From assembly GCA_947624455.1 (NCBI GenBank), contig CANQKL010000034.1, positions 1-12,868 on the forward strand: a stretch of 12,868 nucleotides of DNA, written 5' to 3'. Under the pieces are notes generated by a model. The model made no database searches, was not told the origin of the DNA, and was given only the letters and a program-made list of their open reading frames with translations. This document shows positions 1 through 7,990 of this stretch, one piece after another. The stretch's first letter is position 1. Every line of letters begins with the position of its first letter. Source of the stretch: an uncultured Clostridia bacterium (GTDB lineage Bacteria; Bacillota; Clostridia; UMGS1883). Made by a program: the position numbers and the translations under genes.

Positions 1-15
1 TGATTTTCGTTCGTA

Positions 16-141
16 GTCCAAGGGCATAAAATGAGAAAATTCGCTCATAAGGGCGAATTTTCTACATTAATACATTATTTAATTTTTGTTGATTACATAA
101 TGCAATAATTTGCCTTAATTAAAAACTTTTAGCCCTTGGAC
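16..141. repeat. Imperfect inverted repeat enclosing 126 bp
   Basis: The left arm GTCCAAGGGC (16-25) is the exact reverse complement of GCCCTTGGAC (132-141). Pairing continues through one bulged base into AAAA (28-31) and TTTT (127-130), giving about 14 pairs. In a transcript leaving gyrA these arms could close a long stem around the internal hairpin. I see no clear target-site duplication flanking the arms. The function is unknown. Confidence 0.55.
34..63. terminator. Hairpin, possible gyrA terminator
   Basis: AGAAAATTCGC (34-44) pairs perfectly with GCGAATTTTCT (53-63) across an 8-nt loop. Read on the minus strand, as gyrA is transcribed, the stem is followed by a short, interrupted T-rich stretch (TCATTTTATG). 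The stem itself is rather AT-rich. It lies about 100 nt beyond the gyrA stop. It could end gyrA transcription, but the weak U-tract makes this tentative; a bidirectional terminator or a 3'-end stabiliser are alternatives. Confidence 0.45.
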
Positions 142-167
142 GATCTGCGCGACTTTTTTTACAGCCC

Positions 168-2621
168 CTACTCACCGGCCACGTCCACGTTTTCCCTCTC
201 CGTCTTAGTGCCGGAAACCACTTTCACGCCCTCGTCAAGGCGCATGAGCTTGACTCCGCCGGTGCTGCGGCCAATAGTGCTTACGTCAGCGGCGGAAATT
301 CTAATAACTATGCCCTCGTTAGTTATCATCAGCAGATCGTCGTCGTCCGTGACGCTGTCGATACCCACGACCTTGCCGGTCTTTTCACTGATCTTATAGT
401 TGACAAGGCCCATGCCTCCCCGGCTCTGAACACGGTAAGCGTCGGGAACGGTGCGCTTGCCGTAGCCGTTTTCGGTGACGGACAGTATCTCCCCGCCCTC
501 GGTCATAGCGCACATACCCACCACAAAGTCACCCTCTCGGAGAGTGATGGCTTTCACGCCGCGGGCCAAGCGGCTAAGGGGACGGACGTCCTCCTCGCTA
601 AAGCGAATGGCCATACCGTCATGAGTACCGACAAAAATGTCGTCCCTGCCGTTCGTGAGTTCCACCTTGATAAGCTCGTCGTCCTCGTCCAGAGAGAGGG
701 CGATGAGTCCGCCCTTGCGGGAGGTGTTCAACTCCTGTAGCGCCGTCTTTTTGACAATGCCGTTTCGGGTACACATAAATATATATTCCCCATCGTCAAA
801 GGTGCGGATGGGAATGACGGCGGTGATCTTTTCACCATTCTCAATGGGCAGAAGATTCACAATAGCGCTGCCCCGAGCCTGACGCCCGGCCTCCGGCAGT
901 TGATAGGCCTTGAGCCGATAAACCCGGCCCCGGTCGGTGAAGAACAAAATAAAGTTGTGGGTGGAGGAAGAAAAAATCTTTTCCACATAGTCCTCTTCCC
1001 TGGTTTGAAGCCCGCTCACGCCCCGGCCCCCTCGGTGCTGGATGCGGTAGACTGAGGTGGGCATACGCTTTACATAACCAAAGTGGGTCAGGGTTATGAT
1101 ATTGTCCTCCTCCTCGATAAGATCCTCAACGTCTATCTCGTCCACATTGTTGGTGATCTCGGTGCGGCGTTCGTCGCCGTACTTTTCCTTTATGACCAAA
1201 AGCTCCTGCTTTATTATGTCAAGCACCATGCTCTCGCTGTTCAGAACATCGTTATAGTACTTTATTTTCTCAAGCAGCTCACTATATTCCCCTTGAAGTT
1301 TCTCCTTTTCCAGGCCCTGCAGACGCGCCAGACGCATATCCAAAATGGCCTTGGCCTGCTCGTCGGACAGACCAAAGGCGGCCATAAGATTTTCCTTGGC
1401 GTCGTCATAGCTCTCCCGGATGACCTTTATCACCGCGTCAATGTTGTCAAGGGCTATCAGCAGGCCCTCCAATATGTGCGCCCTGGCCTGAGCCTTGGCC
1501 AGGTCGAACTTTGTCCGGCGGATAATGACCTCTTCCTGGAAGGAAAGATAATTTTCCAATACCTCCTTAAGGTTCAGAACCTTGGGCTGACCGTCCACAA
1601 GAGCCAGCATTATTACGCCGAAAACCTCCTGCATCTGGGTGTTCTGGTACAGGTTGTTCAGCACCACGTTAGCGTTAGCGTCCCGCTTAAGCTCGATAAC
1701 TATGCGCATACCGTTGCGGTCCGACTCGTCCCGAAGGCCGCTTATGCCCTCGATGCGCTTGTCGCGAACGTGTTCGGCGATCTTTTCTATAAGGCGGGCC
1801 TTGTTGACCTTGTAAGGTATTTCGGTGACGATTATCCTCTGCTTCGAGCCTTCCTCGCCCTCTATCTCGGCTCTGGCCCGGGTGAGTATCTTTCCGCGGC
1901 CGGTGTGATAGGCGGTTCGTATTCCGCTGCGGCCCATGATTATACCGGCGGTGGGGAAGTCCGGCCCCTTGATATAGCCGATAAGCTCGTCTATGGAAAT
2001 GTCCCTGTCGTCAATAAGGGCTATGATGCCGTCTATGACCTCCCTCAGATTGTGGGGTGGGATGTTGGTGGCCATGCCCACGGCAATGCCGCTGCTGCCG
2101 TTTATGAGCAGCTGAGGCAGCCTTGAGGGCAGGACGGTAGGCTCTTTGAGGCTGTCGTCGAAGTTGGGCATGAAGTCGATAGTGTCCTTTTCGATGTCGT
2201 TAAGGGCCTCAAGAGATATTTTGCTCAGACGGGACTCTGTATATCGGTAAGCGGCGGGCGGGTCGCCGTCCACGCTGCCGAAGTTGCCGTGACCGTCGAT
2301 GAGAGGGTAGCGAAGAGAAAAATCCTGAGCCATCCTCACCATAGCGTCATAAACGCTGGCGTCGCCATGGGGGTGGTATTTACCAAGAACATCGCCCACG
2401 GTGGCGGCGCACTTTTTATAGGGCTTGTCGGGGGTATATCCCGACTGATACATCGTATAAAGTATACGTCGATGGACGGGCTTGAGGCCGTCCCTCACAT
2501 CCGGCAAAGCCCGGCTCACGATAACGCTCATGGCGTACTGGATGTAGGAGGTTTTCATTTCGTTCACTATTTCAACGTCGGTTATCTTTCCGGGATTGAA
2601 ATCCATATTGTTTTCTGCCAT
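168..2621 (-). CDS. gyrA: DNA gyrase subunit A
   Basis: Breakage-reunion subunit of DNA gyrase (817 aa, normal length), which with GyrB introduces negative supercoils and relieves tension ahead of forks. The N-terminal winged-helix region carries the quinolone-resistance segment and the catalytic tyrosine in RYTE (Y127). The C-terminal beta-pinwheel begins after about residue 510 and contains a GyrA-box QHRGGRG (528-534), the DNA-wrapping signature that separates GyrA from ParC. In the quinolone pocket the sequence is GDASVYD (86-92): alanine at the E. coli Ser83 position, with Asp92 retained. The ATG start has a weak SD (AAAGG, 11 nt upstream). It lies 81 bp downstream of gyrB on the same strand and is probably cotranscribed with it. 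Confidence 0.98.
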   Translation of the reverse strand: MAENNMDFNPGKITDVEIVNEMKTSYIQYAMSVIVSRALPDVRDGLKPVHRRILYTMYQSGYTPDKPYKKCAATVGDVLGKYHPHGDASVYDAMVRMAQDFSLRYPLIDGHGNFGSVDGDPPAAYRYTESRLSKISLEALNDIEKDTIDFMPNFDDSLKEPTVLPSRLPQLLINGSSGIAVGMATNIPPHNLREVIDGIIALIDDRDISIDELIGYIKGPDFPTAGIIMGRSGIRTAYHTGRGKILTRARAEIEGEEGSKQRIIVTEIPYKVNKARLIEKIAEHVRDKRIEGISGLRDESDRNGMRIVIELKRDANANVVLNNLYQNTQMQEVFGVIMLALVDGQPKVLNLKEVLENYLSFQEEVIIRRTKFDLAKAQARAHILEGLLIALDNIDAVIKVIRESYDDAKENLMAAFGLSDEQAKAILDMRLARLQGLEKEKLQGEYSELLEKIKYYNDVLNSESMVLDIIKQELLVIKEKYGDERRTEITNNVDEIDVEDLIEEEDNIITLTHFGYVKRMPTSVYRIQHRGGRGVSGLQTREEDYVEKIFSSSTHNFILFFTDRGRVYRLKAYQLPEAGRQARGSAIVNLLPIENGEKITAVIPIRTFDDGEYIFMCTRNGIVKKTALQELNTSRKGGLIALSLDEDDELIKVELTNGRDDIFVGTHDGMAIRFSEEDVRPLSRLARGVKAITLREGDFVVGMCAMTEGGEILSVTENGYGKRTVPDAYRVQSRGGMGLVNYKISEKTGKVVGIDSVTDDDDLLMITNEGIVIRISAADVSTIGRSTGGVKLMRLDEGVKVVSGTKTERENVDVAGE

Positions 2622-2702
2622 ATGTTCACAGACCTTTCCGTTTTAATCAGGAATAGAAGATAGAAATACTTTGTTTATGCCGCGCCAAATATTCCCAATC
2701 AG

Positions 2703-4631
2703 CTAAATATCAAGGTTTACAACGTCCTTAGCGTTCGTTTCGATAAATTCCCTTCTCGGCTCGACCTTGTCGCCCATAAGGATAGTAAAGATGTTGTCGG
2801 CGGCTATGGCGTCCTCCAAAGTGACCCTAAGCATATTGCGGGTCTCGGGGTTCATAGTCGTCTCCCAAAGCTGCTCGGGATTCATCTCGCCAAGACCTTT
2901 GTAGCGCTGGATGTCAACCTTGACGTCGTCTCCGTACTTTTCACGGAATTCGCGCATGGCCTTTTCCTGTTCTTCCTCGGTATAGGTGTAGCTTTCTTCC
3001 TTGCCCTTTTTATTTTTAAACAGAGGGGGCTGGGCCAGGTACACGTGGCCCTCCTCCACCAAAGGACGCATAAAACGGAAGAAAAAGGTGAGCAGCAGCG
3101 TGCGGATATGGCTGCCGTCCACATCGGCATCGGCCATGATTATGACCTTGCCGTAACGGAGCTTGGTTATGTCGAACTCCTCGCCTATGCCCGCGCCAAG
3201 GGCGGTTATTACTGGGGTGAGCTTATCGTTGCCATAAACCTTGTCTATGCGGGATTTTTCCACATTCAGCATCTTTCCCCAAAGGGGAAGTATGGCCTGG
3301 AAATTTCTGTCCCTGCCCTGCTTTGCGCTGCCTCCGGCGGAATCTCCCTCGACGATATATATTTCGGTGCGCTCAACGCCGTTTTCTATGCAGTCCGCCA
3401 GCTTTCCGGGAAGGGTGGTGTTTTCCAGCGAATTTTTCCGGCGGGTAAGCTCCCGGGCTTTGCGGGCGGCCTCCCGCGCACGGTTGGCGGTCATGGCCTT
3501 GTCTATTATGAGCCGGGCCACAGAGGGATTTTCCTCCAGGTAATTGGTCAAAGTCTCGTTCATGGCGTTTTCAACAAGAGCCCTTACCTCGATGTTGCCC
3601 AGTTTAGTTTTGGTCTGTCCCTCGAACTGAGCCTCGGACAGCTTGACGGATATGACCGCCGTCAAGCCCTCTCTAACGTCCTCGCCGCTGAGCTTTTTGT
3701 CGCCGTCCTTTATCAAATTGTACTTTTTTCCGTAATCGTTTATGATTTTCGTAAGGGCGTTTTTAAAGCCTGTCTCGTGATAACCTCCCTCGGTCGTGTG
3801 AATATTATTGGCAAAGGAAACTATTACCTCGTTGTAGTCGTTGTTATACTGCATGGCGACCTCAACGTTCATATTTTCCTTTTGATTTTCAAAGTAAATG
3901 ACCTGGGGGTGAAGCACTTCCTTATTGCGGTTGATGTATTCCACAAAGGAGATTATGCCGCCCTCGTACATGAGGCTGTCCTTGCGTTCCTCCTCCCCGC
4001 GACGATCGGTGAGAGTTATGCGGACGCCCTTATTCAGGAAAGCCTGCTCCCTCATCCGGCGAAGAAGGACTTCGTAATCGAACTCCAAAACGTCAAATAT
4101 CTCCGCGTCCGGCTTGAACCTCGTCACGGTGCCGGTGTGGTCAGTCTCGCCCACGATTTTCAGCGGGGCAACGGGGTTGCCTCGCTCGTAGCGCTGATAG
4201 TGGATGTGCTTTCCATCGTGGATCCAAACCTCCAGCCATTCGCTGAGGGCGTTTACCACGCTGGCGCCCACGCCGTGCAGGCCGCCGGAAACCTTGTATC
4301 CATCGCCGCCGAATTTACCGCCGGCGTGGAGAACCGTATGAACTACCTCTACCGTAGAGACCCCCTGAGTCGGATGGATGCCGGTAGGGATGCCACGGCC
4401 GTTATCAGTGACAGTGATGATATTGCCCTCGCCTATCTCCACTTCAATATGGGTACAGTAACCGGCCAAGGCTTCGTCAATACTGTTGTCCACGATTTCA
4501 TACACAAGATGATGGAGGCCATTTTCGCCTGTGGAGCCAATGTACATACCCGGGCGCTTGCGGACAGCCTCAAGACCCTCCAACACCTGGATCTGGCTCT
4601 CGTCATAAATTTTTGTGGTCTTTTCCTCCAA
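2703..4631 (-). CDS. gyrB: DNA gyrase subunit B
   Basis: ATPase subunit of DNA gyrase (642 aa). The GHKL ATPase domain has Glu45 and Asn49 in YEIVDNSIDEA, TDNGRGIP (Asp76) and a GGLHGVG loop. The TOPRIM domain has EGDSAGG (428-434) and DADVDGSH (501-508). The length fits the short Gram-positive type without the E. coli insertion. The start is TTG: an in-frame TAA lies three codons upstream, no earlier start exists, and GAGGT sits 8 nt before the TTG. The segment PLWGKMLNVEK (449-459) has Trp where E. coli has Lys; from memory this variant occurs in gut Clostridia. gyrA follows 81 bp downstream and remB lies 80 bp upstream. Confidence 0.98.
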   Translation of the reverse strand: MEEKTTKIYDESQIQVLEGLEAVRKRPGMYIGSTGENGLHHLVYEIVDNSIDEALAGYCTHIEVEIGEGNIITVTDNGRGIPTGIHPTQGVSTVEVVHTVLHAGGKFGGDGYKVSGGLHGVGASVVNALSEWLEVWIHDGKHIHYQRYERGNPVAPLKIVGETDHTGTVTRFKPDAEIFDVLEFDYEVLLRRMREQAFLNKGVRITLTDRRGEEERKDSLMYEGGIISFVEYINRNKEVLHPQVIYFENQKENMNVEVAMQYNNDYNEVIVSFANNIHTTEGGYHETGFKNALTKIINDYGKKYNLIKDGDKKLSGEDVREGLTAVISVKLSEAQFEGQTKTKLGNIEVRALVENAMNETLTNYLEENPSVARLIIDKAMTANRAREAARKARELTRRKNSLENTTLPGKLADCIENGVERTEIYIVEGDSAGGSAKQGRDRNFQAILPLWGKMLNVEKSRIDKVYGNDKLTPVITALGAGIGEEFDITKLRYGKVIIMADADVDGSHIRTLLLTFFFRFMRPLVEEGHVYLAQPPLFKNKKGKEESYTYTEEEQEKAMREFREKYGDDVKVDIQRYKGLGEMNPEQLWETTMNPETRNMLRVTLEDAIAADNIFTILMGDKVEPRREFIETNAKDVVNLDI

Positions 4632-4656
4632 TTTTGATTACCTCACTCTATAAACA

Positions 4657-4685
4657 AAAATAATATTAAACAAAATATATGTAAA
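4657..4685 (-). promoter_or_regulatory. Weak candidate gyrB promoter
   Basis: Read on the minus strand, TTTACA (4680-4685), a 17-bp spacer and TATTTT (4657-4662) lie in the AT-rich remB-gyrB gap, just upstream of the gyrB SD. The -35 has one mismatch and the -10 two. In such AT-rich DNA this could be chance, and gyrB might instead be read from further upstream. Confidence 0.25.
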
Positions 4686-4711
4686 ATCAAACGAGACCTT
4701 CGCCTTGCCGC

Positions 4712-4957
4712 CTAACCCTCGATGCGCTTAAGCAGCGTGCCGGACGCCAACTGGGAAATATACACCTTTTCCTCGCCGTTTTCCTCGCATATTATATAGG
4801 ATTTCGGAATATCCTCGGCGGCGTTAACCACGCCTCCCCTTTCCCCGCATTTACGGAGAAATTCCCGCGTCCGTTTGCTTATGGAAGTGGTTTCAAGGTC
4901 AAGAATGGCGATAATACGGTCGCTGCGGATAAATTTATTGCCAATGTTCAGAAACAC
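4712..4957 (-). CDS. remB: RemB-like DUF370 protein
   Basis: Small protein (81 aa) of the DUF370 family. The family includes RemA, a DNA-binding regulator of biofilm-matrix and osmoprotection genes in Bacillus, and its paralogue RemB (YaaB). The N-terminus MFLNIGNKFIRSDRIIAILD and the segment with TSISKRTREFL fit the family. Position is the stronger evidence, since Bacillus also has this gene between recF and gyrB. The start is GTG: GGAGGTGAG lies 7 nt upstream, a near-perfect SD. In this lineage the target is unknown; DNA binding is inferred from the family. Confidence 0.85.
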   Translation of the reverse strand: MFLNIGNKFIRSDRIIAILDLETTSISKRTREFLRKCGERGGVVNAAEDIPKSYIICEENGEEKVYISQLASGTLLKRIEG

Positions 4958-5055
4958 CCAAGACTCACCTCCGGCTAATTTTTATCCGGAACGAAGTCCA
5001 AGGCTCCGGAGCTTCATTTATTTTATGAAAATATTTTTTAGTTCAACTTCTCGCC

Positions 5056-6135
5056 CTAATCCCTGACAACTTTTCCGTTATCTATCAAGATACTCCTGTT
5101 CCCCGCCCCAAGGTCTATATCCTCCGCCTCGGTACAGGTGATAACCACCTGCTTGCCGGAGATCCTTTCCCTTAGAAAATCCCGACGGTATTTGTCCAGC
5201 TCGCTCATTATATCGTCCAGCAGCATTACAGGACTTTCGCCAGTCTCCTTTTCAACGAGTTCAGTCTGAGCGGCTTTGAGAGACAGAACTATGCTCCGCT
5301 GCTGGCCCTGACTGGCGTAGCTGCGGGCTGACCTACCGTTTAATTTAAAGGAAATGTCGTCGCGATGGGGGCCGACAAAGCAAATTTTATTTTCCTTTTC
5401 GCTTTCCTCCATGGTCTCCATCTTTTCCAACAAAGCCTTAGCCGTTTCATTTCTGACTTCCATGGGCCGGACGGTGGAGTTATAGGCGATCTCCAGCTTT
5501 TCGTTTCCCGAAGATATATCCGTCTGGACCCGGGCCGCCCCTTCCCTTATACTTTCCAAATAAGACCGGCGCATATGGATTATTCCCGCTCCCACCTGGG
5601 CAAGCTGTTGATTGAAAATTGGCAGCATACGGTATTCTCCCCGCCGGAGAACGGCTATTTTTTGCTTTAATATGAGGTTATAGCTCATAAGGGTCGATAA
5701 GTAGGCGGGCCGCAGAGGAATTATGGAGCTGTCCAAAAACCTCCTTCGGACGTCGGGGGAACCCTTTACAAGACTCAGCTCGTCAGGAGTAAAAAGAACG
5801 CACACAAATCTGCCCACTAACTGGCTGGTCTTTTTTAGCTCTATTTCGTTGAGAAATATTTTTTTACTCCGCCCCTCAAAGATGATTTCCCCACTGTGAT
5901 CCCGACCGTCTCTGTTGAAATCCAGAGATATTTTCCCCTCCTGACAGCCATAGCGGATAGCCTCCCGGCCCAATCCTCTAAGCCCCCGTCCCTGGGAAAA
6001 ATAGTAAATGGCCTCCAAAGCGTTGGTTTTACCCATACCGTTGGCGCCGTAAATAATGTTCACGCCAGGAGAAAATTCTATTTTCTCATCCTCATAATTG
6101 CGAAAATCCCGAAGAGATAGGCGGGTAATATACAT
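5056..6135 (-). CDS. recF: DNA replication and repair protein RecF
   Basis: ABC/SMC-like ATPase (359 aa) that with RecO and RecR helps load RecA onto gapped DNA at stalled forks. The N-terminus MYITRLSLRDFRNYE is typical. Walker A is GANGMGKT (30-37; Met where many homologues have Gln). The ABC signature is SQGQQRS (275-281), and Walker B is VMLLDDIMSELD (303-314) including the D-loop. The ATG start has AGGA about 10 nt upstream. The gap to the S4-domain gene upstream is 118 bp, the longest within this gene cluster after the origin; no clear promoter was found there. Confidence 0.97.
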   Translation of the reverse strand: MYITRLSLRDFRNYEDEKIEFSPGVNIIYGANGMGKTNALEAIYYFSQGRGLRGLGREAIRYGCQEGKISLDFNRDGRDHSGEIIFEGRSKKIFLNEIELKKTSQLVGRFVCVLFTPDELSLVKGSPDVRRRFLDSSIIPLRPAYLSTLMSYNLILKQKIAVLRRGEYRMLPIFNQQLAQVGAGIIHMRRSYLESIREGAARVQTDISSGNEKLEIAYNSTVRPMEVRNETAKALLEKMETMEESEKENKICFVGPHRDDISFKLNGRSARSYASQGQQRSIVLSLKAAQTELVEKETGESPVMLLDDIMSELDKYRRDFLRERISGKQVVITCTEAEDIDLGAGNRSILIDNGKVVRD

Positions 6136-6253
6136 GATATCTCGTTCCTATTCTATCTTAGTAAACATCTTGAAAGCAGATTTTTATCCTTATAACCGGC
6201 CTAATGACCGCCTTAAAATAAACAAACCGACTTTTTATAATTATCCCGCCGAT

Positions 6254-6469
6254 TTATTGGACGCCCGTCACCTTACAGGTTTTTCCTTCCAGTCCAAAGC
6301 TGTCCCCAGGGCGGAGCTTACGGCCGCGGCGCATTTCCGTCTCGCCGTTTACAGTGACCTTTCCCTCCTGTATCAAACGCTTTGCCTCGCCGCCCATTGA
6401 AACAAAACTAGCCAATTTAAGGGCGGAATCAAGCTTTATATATTCGGTGTCGATCTTTATTTCTTCCAT
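6254..6469 (-). CDS. yaaA: S4-domain RNA-binding protein YaaA
   Basis: Small S4-domain protein (71 aa). The RNA-binding S4 fold spans about residues 12-60, with recognisable LDSALKLASFV, GGEAKRLIQEGKVTVNGE and RRGRKLRPGD segments. Its place between dnaN and recF matches Bacillus yaaA (also called rlbA), a YbcJ-type S4 protein thought to act in ribosome assembly or RNA binding; the exact role is unproven. AAGGAAG lies 9 nt before the ATG. The gene lies 105 bp from dnaN. Confidence 0.92.
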   Translation of the reverse strand: MEEIKIDTEYIKLDSALKLASFVSMGGEAKRLIQEGKVTVNGETEMRRGRKLRPGDSFGLEGKTCKVTGVQ

Positions 6470-6574
6470 ACGATAAATTCTTCCTTTTCTTTCTATATTT
6501 AATAGAAATTGGACCTGACGGCTAAATGACGGAAAAAGCGCTTTATATGTATCAAACCAAAGGTAACCGTCTTT

Positions 6575-7684
6575 TTACAGTCTTACCGGCAGTACCATAA
6601 ACATATATGAATCGTCCTCGGGAGATTTTATTATCACCGGATTCAGAGGAGAATTTAGGTTTATTTGGATCTTTTCGTCCTCGCAGCGCACTACCGCGTC
6701 GTGGATATAACGGTAGTTAAAGCCTATCGTCATTTCGTTATTATCATAATCACATTCCACTATGTCGTTGACGCGGCCGATCTGAGTTTCGCACTTCACC
6801 TTTATCCTTCCGTCGTCGAAGGTGAGGCGTATGGGATTCTTGCTGACGTCGTCGATTATCGGCTCGACCCTTTCGATAGTTTTAACAAAGGAGAGAGCCT
6901 CCACCGTCATCTCCACCTCAAACTTTTTGGGTATCACCTGCTTATAGGAGAAAAATTCTCCGTCTATAAGGCGAGTAACCAAAGTAAAGGCGGCGCACTG
7001 GAAACGGGCCTGATTTCGACCCACGGTTATAGTTACCTCGTCCTCGTCTCCGTCGGAAAGCATACTTTTAAGCTCATTGAGAGTTTTACCGGGAACAATG
7101 AACTTTATACCGTTTTCCGGAGCGGAAATAAGCTCTTTTTTTATCAGAGCCATTCTCACCAGGTCCAAAGACACCACTGTGAGCTGGCCGTCCTCCACTT
7201 CAAAAAGAGAACCCTCCAGCACCTTCCTCGCCATATCGGGGTTGGTGTTTACGGCAAAAATAGTCTTATTTATCATATCCTTGAGTACAGCCGAGGATAT
7301 CTTCAACTCCGTTCCCTCGCTGAGAGGGGGAAGCTCCGGATACTCGTCGGCTGGAAGCCCCACCACGCTATAATCGGAATTAAGGCAGTTTATAGCCACT
7401 CCGCTGCGGTCGTTGGCCACCATTTCCATAACGTCCCGGGGAAGCTTGCGGACGATATTGTTAAACATCTTGCTGTTTATGACGATATCGCCCTCTTCAG
7501 CCACGTTGGCCGGAATGGAGGTTTCGATGGAAAGCTCCATATTGTTGCCCTTGAGGTTGAGCAGACCTCCCCGAGCCTTGAGAAGAACTCCCTCGAGCTG
7601 GGGGGTTACGGCGCTGGTCTCCACCGCTCTTGAAACTGAGCTCAGGGCGGCGGTGAGCTTTTCAGTATCACAGTAAAATTTCAT
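6575..7684 (-). CDS. dnaN: DNA polymerase III beta subunit (sliding clamp)
   Basis: Beta sliding clamp (369 aa, usual length), a homodimeric ring that tethers DNA polymerase III and many repair factors to DNA. The N-terminus MKFYCDTEKLTAALSSVSRAV and the C-terminal SPEDDSYMFMVLPVRL are typical, and three repeated clamp domains fit the length. AGAAGG lies 7 nt before the ATG. The gene is directly downstream of dnaA, separated by the 306-bp origin gap. It probably depends at least in part on transcription from the dnaA promoter, because no good promoter was seen in the gap. Confidence 0.98.
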   Translation of the reverse strand: MKFYCDTEKLTAALSSVSRAVETSAVTPQLEGVLLKARGGLLNLKGNNMELSIETSIPANVAEEGDIVINSKMFNNIVRKLPRDVMEMVANDRSGVAINCLNSDYSVVGLPADEYPELPPLSEGTELKISSAVLKDMINKTIFAVNTNPDMARKVLEGSLFEVEDGQLTVVSLDLVRMALIKKELISAPENGIKFIVPGKTLNELKSMLSDGDEDEVTITVGRNQARFQCAAFTLVTRLIDGEFFSYKQVIPKKFEVEMTVEALSFVKTIERVEPIIDDVSKNPIRLTFDDGRIKVKCETQIGRVNDIVECDYDNNEMTIGFNYRYIHDAVVRCEDEKIQINLNSPLNPVIIKSPEDDSYMFMVLPVRL

Positions 7685-7726
7685 AGTATTACCTTCTTTG
7701 CTTATTATATAAAATAATAAAATATA

Positions 7727-7747
7727 TAGAATTAATAGTATTAGTAG
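7727..7747 (+). promoter_or_regulatory. DnaA-trio-like triplet series
   Basis: Moving away from the DnaA boxes, the plus-strand triplets are TAG, TAG, TAT, TAG, TAA, AAT, TAG. Read 3' to 5' this is GAT-GAT-TAT-GAT, the DnaA-trio form (3'-GAT/AAT-like) that DnaA filaments bind as single strand in B. subtilis. A 3-bp ATG separates it from the first box rather than a longer GC-rich cluster. Function is inferred. Confidence 0.6.
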
Positions 7748-7750
7748 ATG

Positions 7751-7768
7751 TGTGGAAATTGTGGAATA
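7751..7768 (-). promoter_or_regulatory. Two abutting DnaA-box-like sites
   Basis: TGTGGAAAT (7751-7759) is followed immediately by TGTGGAATA (7760-7768). Compared with TGTGGATAA each has two mismatches, all in the last three bases. Both point the same way and abut the TAG triplet series, as the boxes guiding DnaA onto the trio do in B. subtilis. Confidence 0.55.
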
Positions 7769-7824
7769 AACTTATTTTTCTCCTATGCCAGGGAAAATTA
7801 TGGGACAAGGCCCTGTTGGAAAAC

Positions 7825-7833
7825 TGTGGATAG
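7825..7833 (-). promoter_or_regulatory. DnaA box (one mismatch)
   Basis: TGTGGATAG differs from the consensus TGTGGATAA only in its last base. It lies in the dnaA-dnaN gap, in the same orientation as the two sites nearer dnaN. Confidence 0.6.
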
Positions 7834-7967
7834 TACATTAACAAATTTTCGTTAAAAATTCCGTTTACACAATGCTCTGTTAAAAGCTTTTCCTACTTGT
7901 CCAAGAAACGCCTTGCGCCTTGGGAGAAAAACGTCTGTTTAATAATAGGGTGTTGAATCAACAGGAC

Positions 7968-7976
7968 TTATCAACA
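7968..7976 (+). promoter_or_regulatory. DnaA box (one mismatch)
   Basis: TTATCAACA differs from TTATCCACA at one base. It lies 15 bp from the dnaA stop codon and points opposite to the other sites in this gap. Confidence 0.55.
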
Positions 7977-7990
7977 TTTCTGTTAAAAAG

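Larger units (their letters stand above)
1..167. other. AT-rich non-coding region downstream of gyrA
   Basis: I see no convincing gene here. The stretch is AT-rich and contains a perfect 11-bp hairpin (34-63) nested inside a longer imperfect inverted repeat (16-31 with 127-141). It follows the gyrA stop codon, so it is probably the 3' untranslated region of the gyrB-gyrA transcript, possibly including its terminator. A small inserted element is an alternative reading. Confidence 0.6.
7685..7990. other. oriC: Candidate oriC unwinding region (dnaA-dnaN gap)
   Basis: This 306-bp gap holds no gene. From the dnaN side it contains an AT-rich stretch (about 7700-7741), a series of TAG-like triplets (7727-7747), two abutting DnaA-box-like 9-mers (7751-7768), a one-mismatch box (7825-7833) and another (7968-7976). 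This order of boxes, DnaA-trio and AT-rich DNA matches the Bacillus subtilis unwinding module, which lies in the same gap. A tandem CGCCTTG pair (7909-7922) is also present, without known meaning. The assignment rests on pattern and synteny, not measurement. Confidence 0.8.

Noticed and set aside
3045..4637. A 530-codon open frame opposite gyrB, with similar long frames opposite gyrA (1083-2126) and dnaN (6665-7633).
   Set aside because: They lie fully antisense to unmistakable conserved genes, show no family resemblance, and arise because the real genes rarely use codons whose complement is a stop.
4984..5008. TCCGGA repeats in the recF-remB gap as a terminator.
   Set aside because: The 6-bp arms are self-palindromic and no T-run follows on the gene strand.
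7704..7709. TATAAT on the minus strand as a -10 for dnaN.
   Set aside because: No acceptable -35 lies 16-18 bp upstream, and the start would almost overlap the dnaN SD. It lies in the AT-rich origin stretch.
7901..7923. CCAAG/CTTGG arms after dnaA as a dnaA terminator.
   Set aside because: Only 5 bp of stem and no U-tract on the minus strand.
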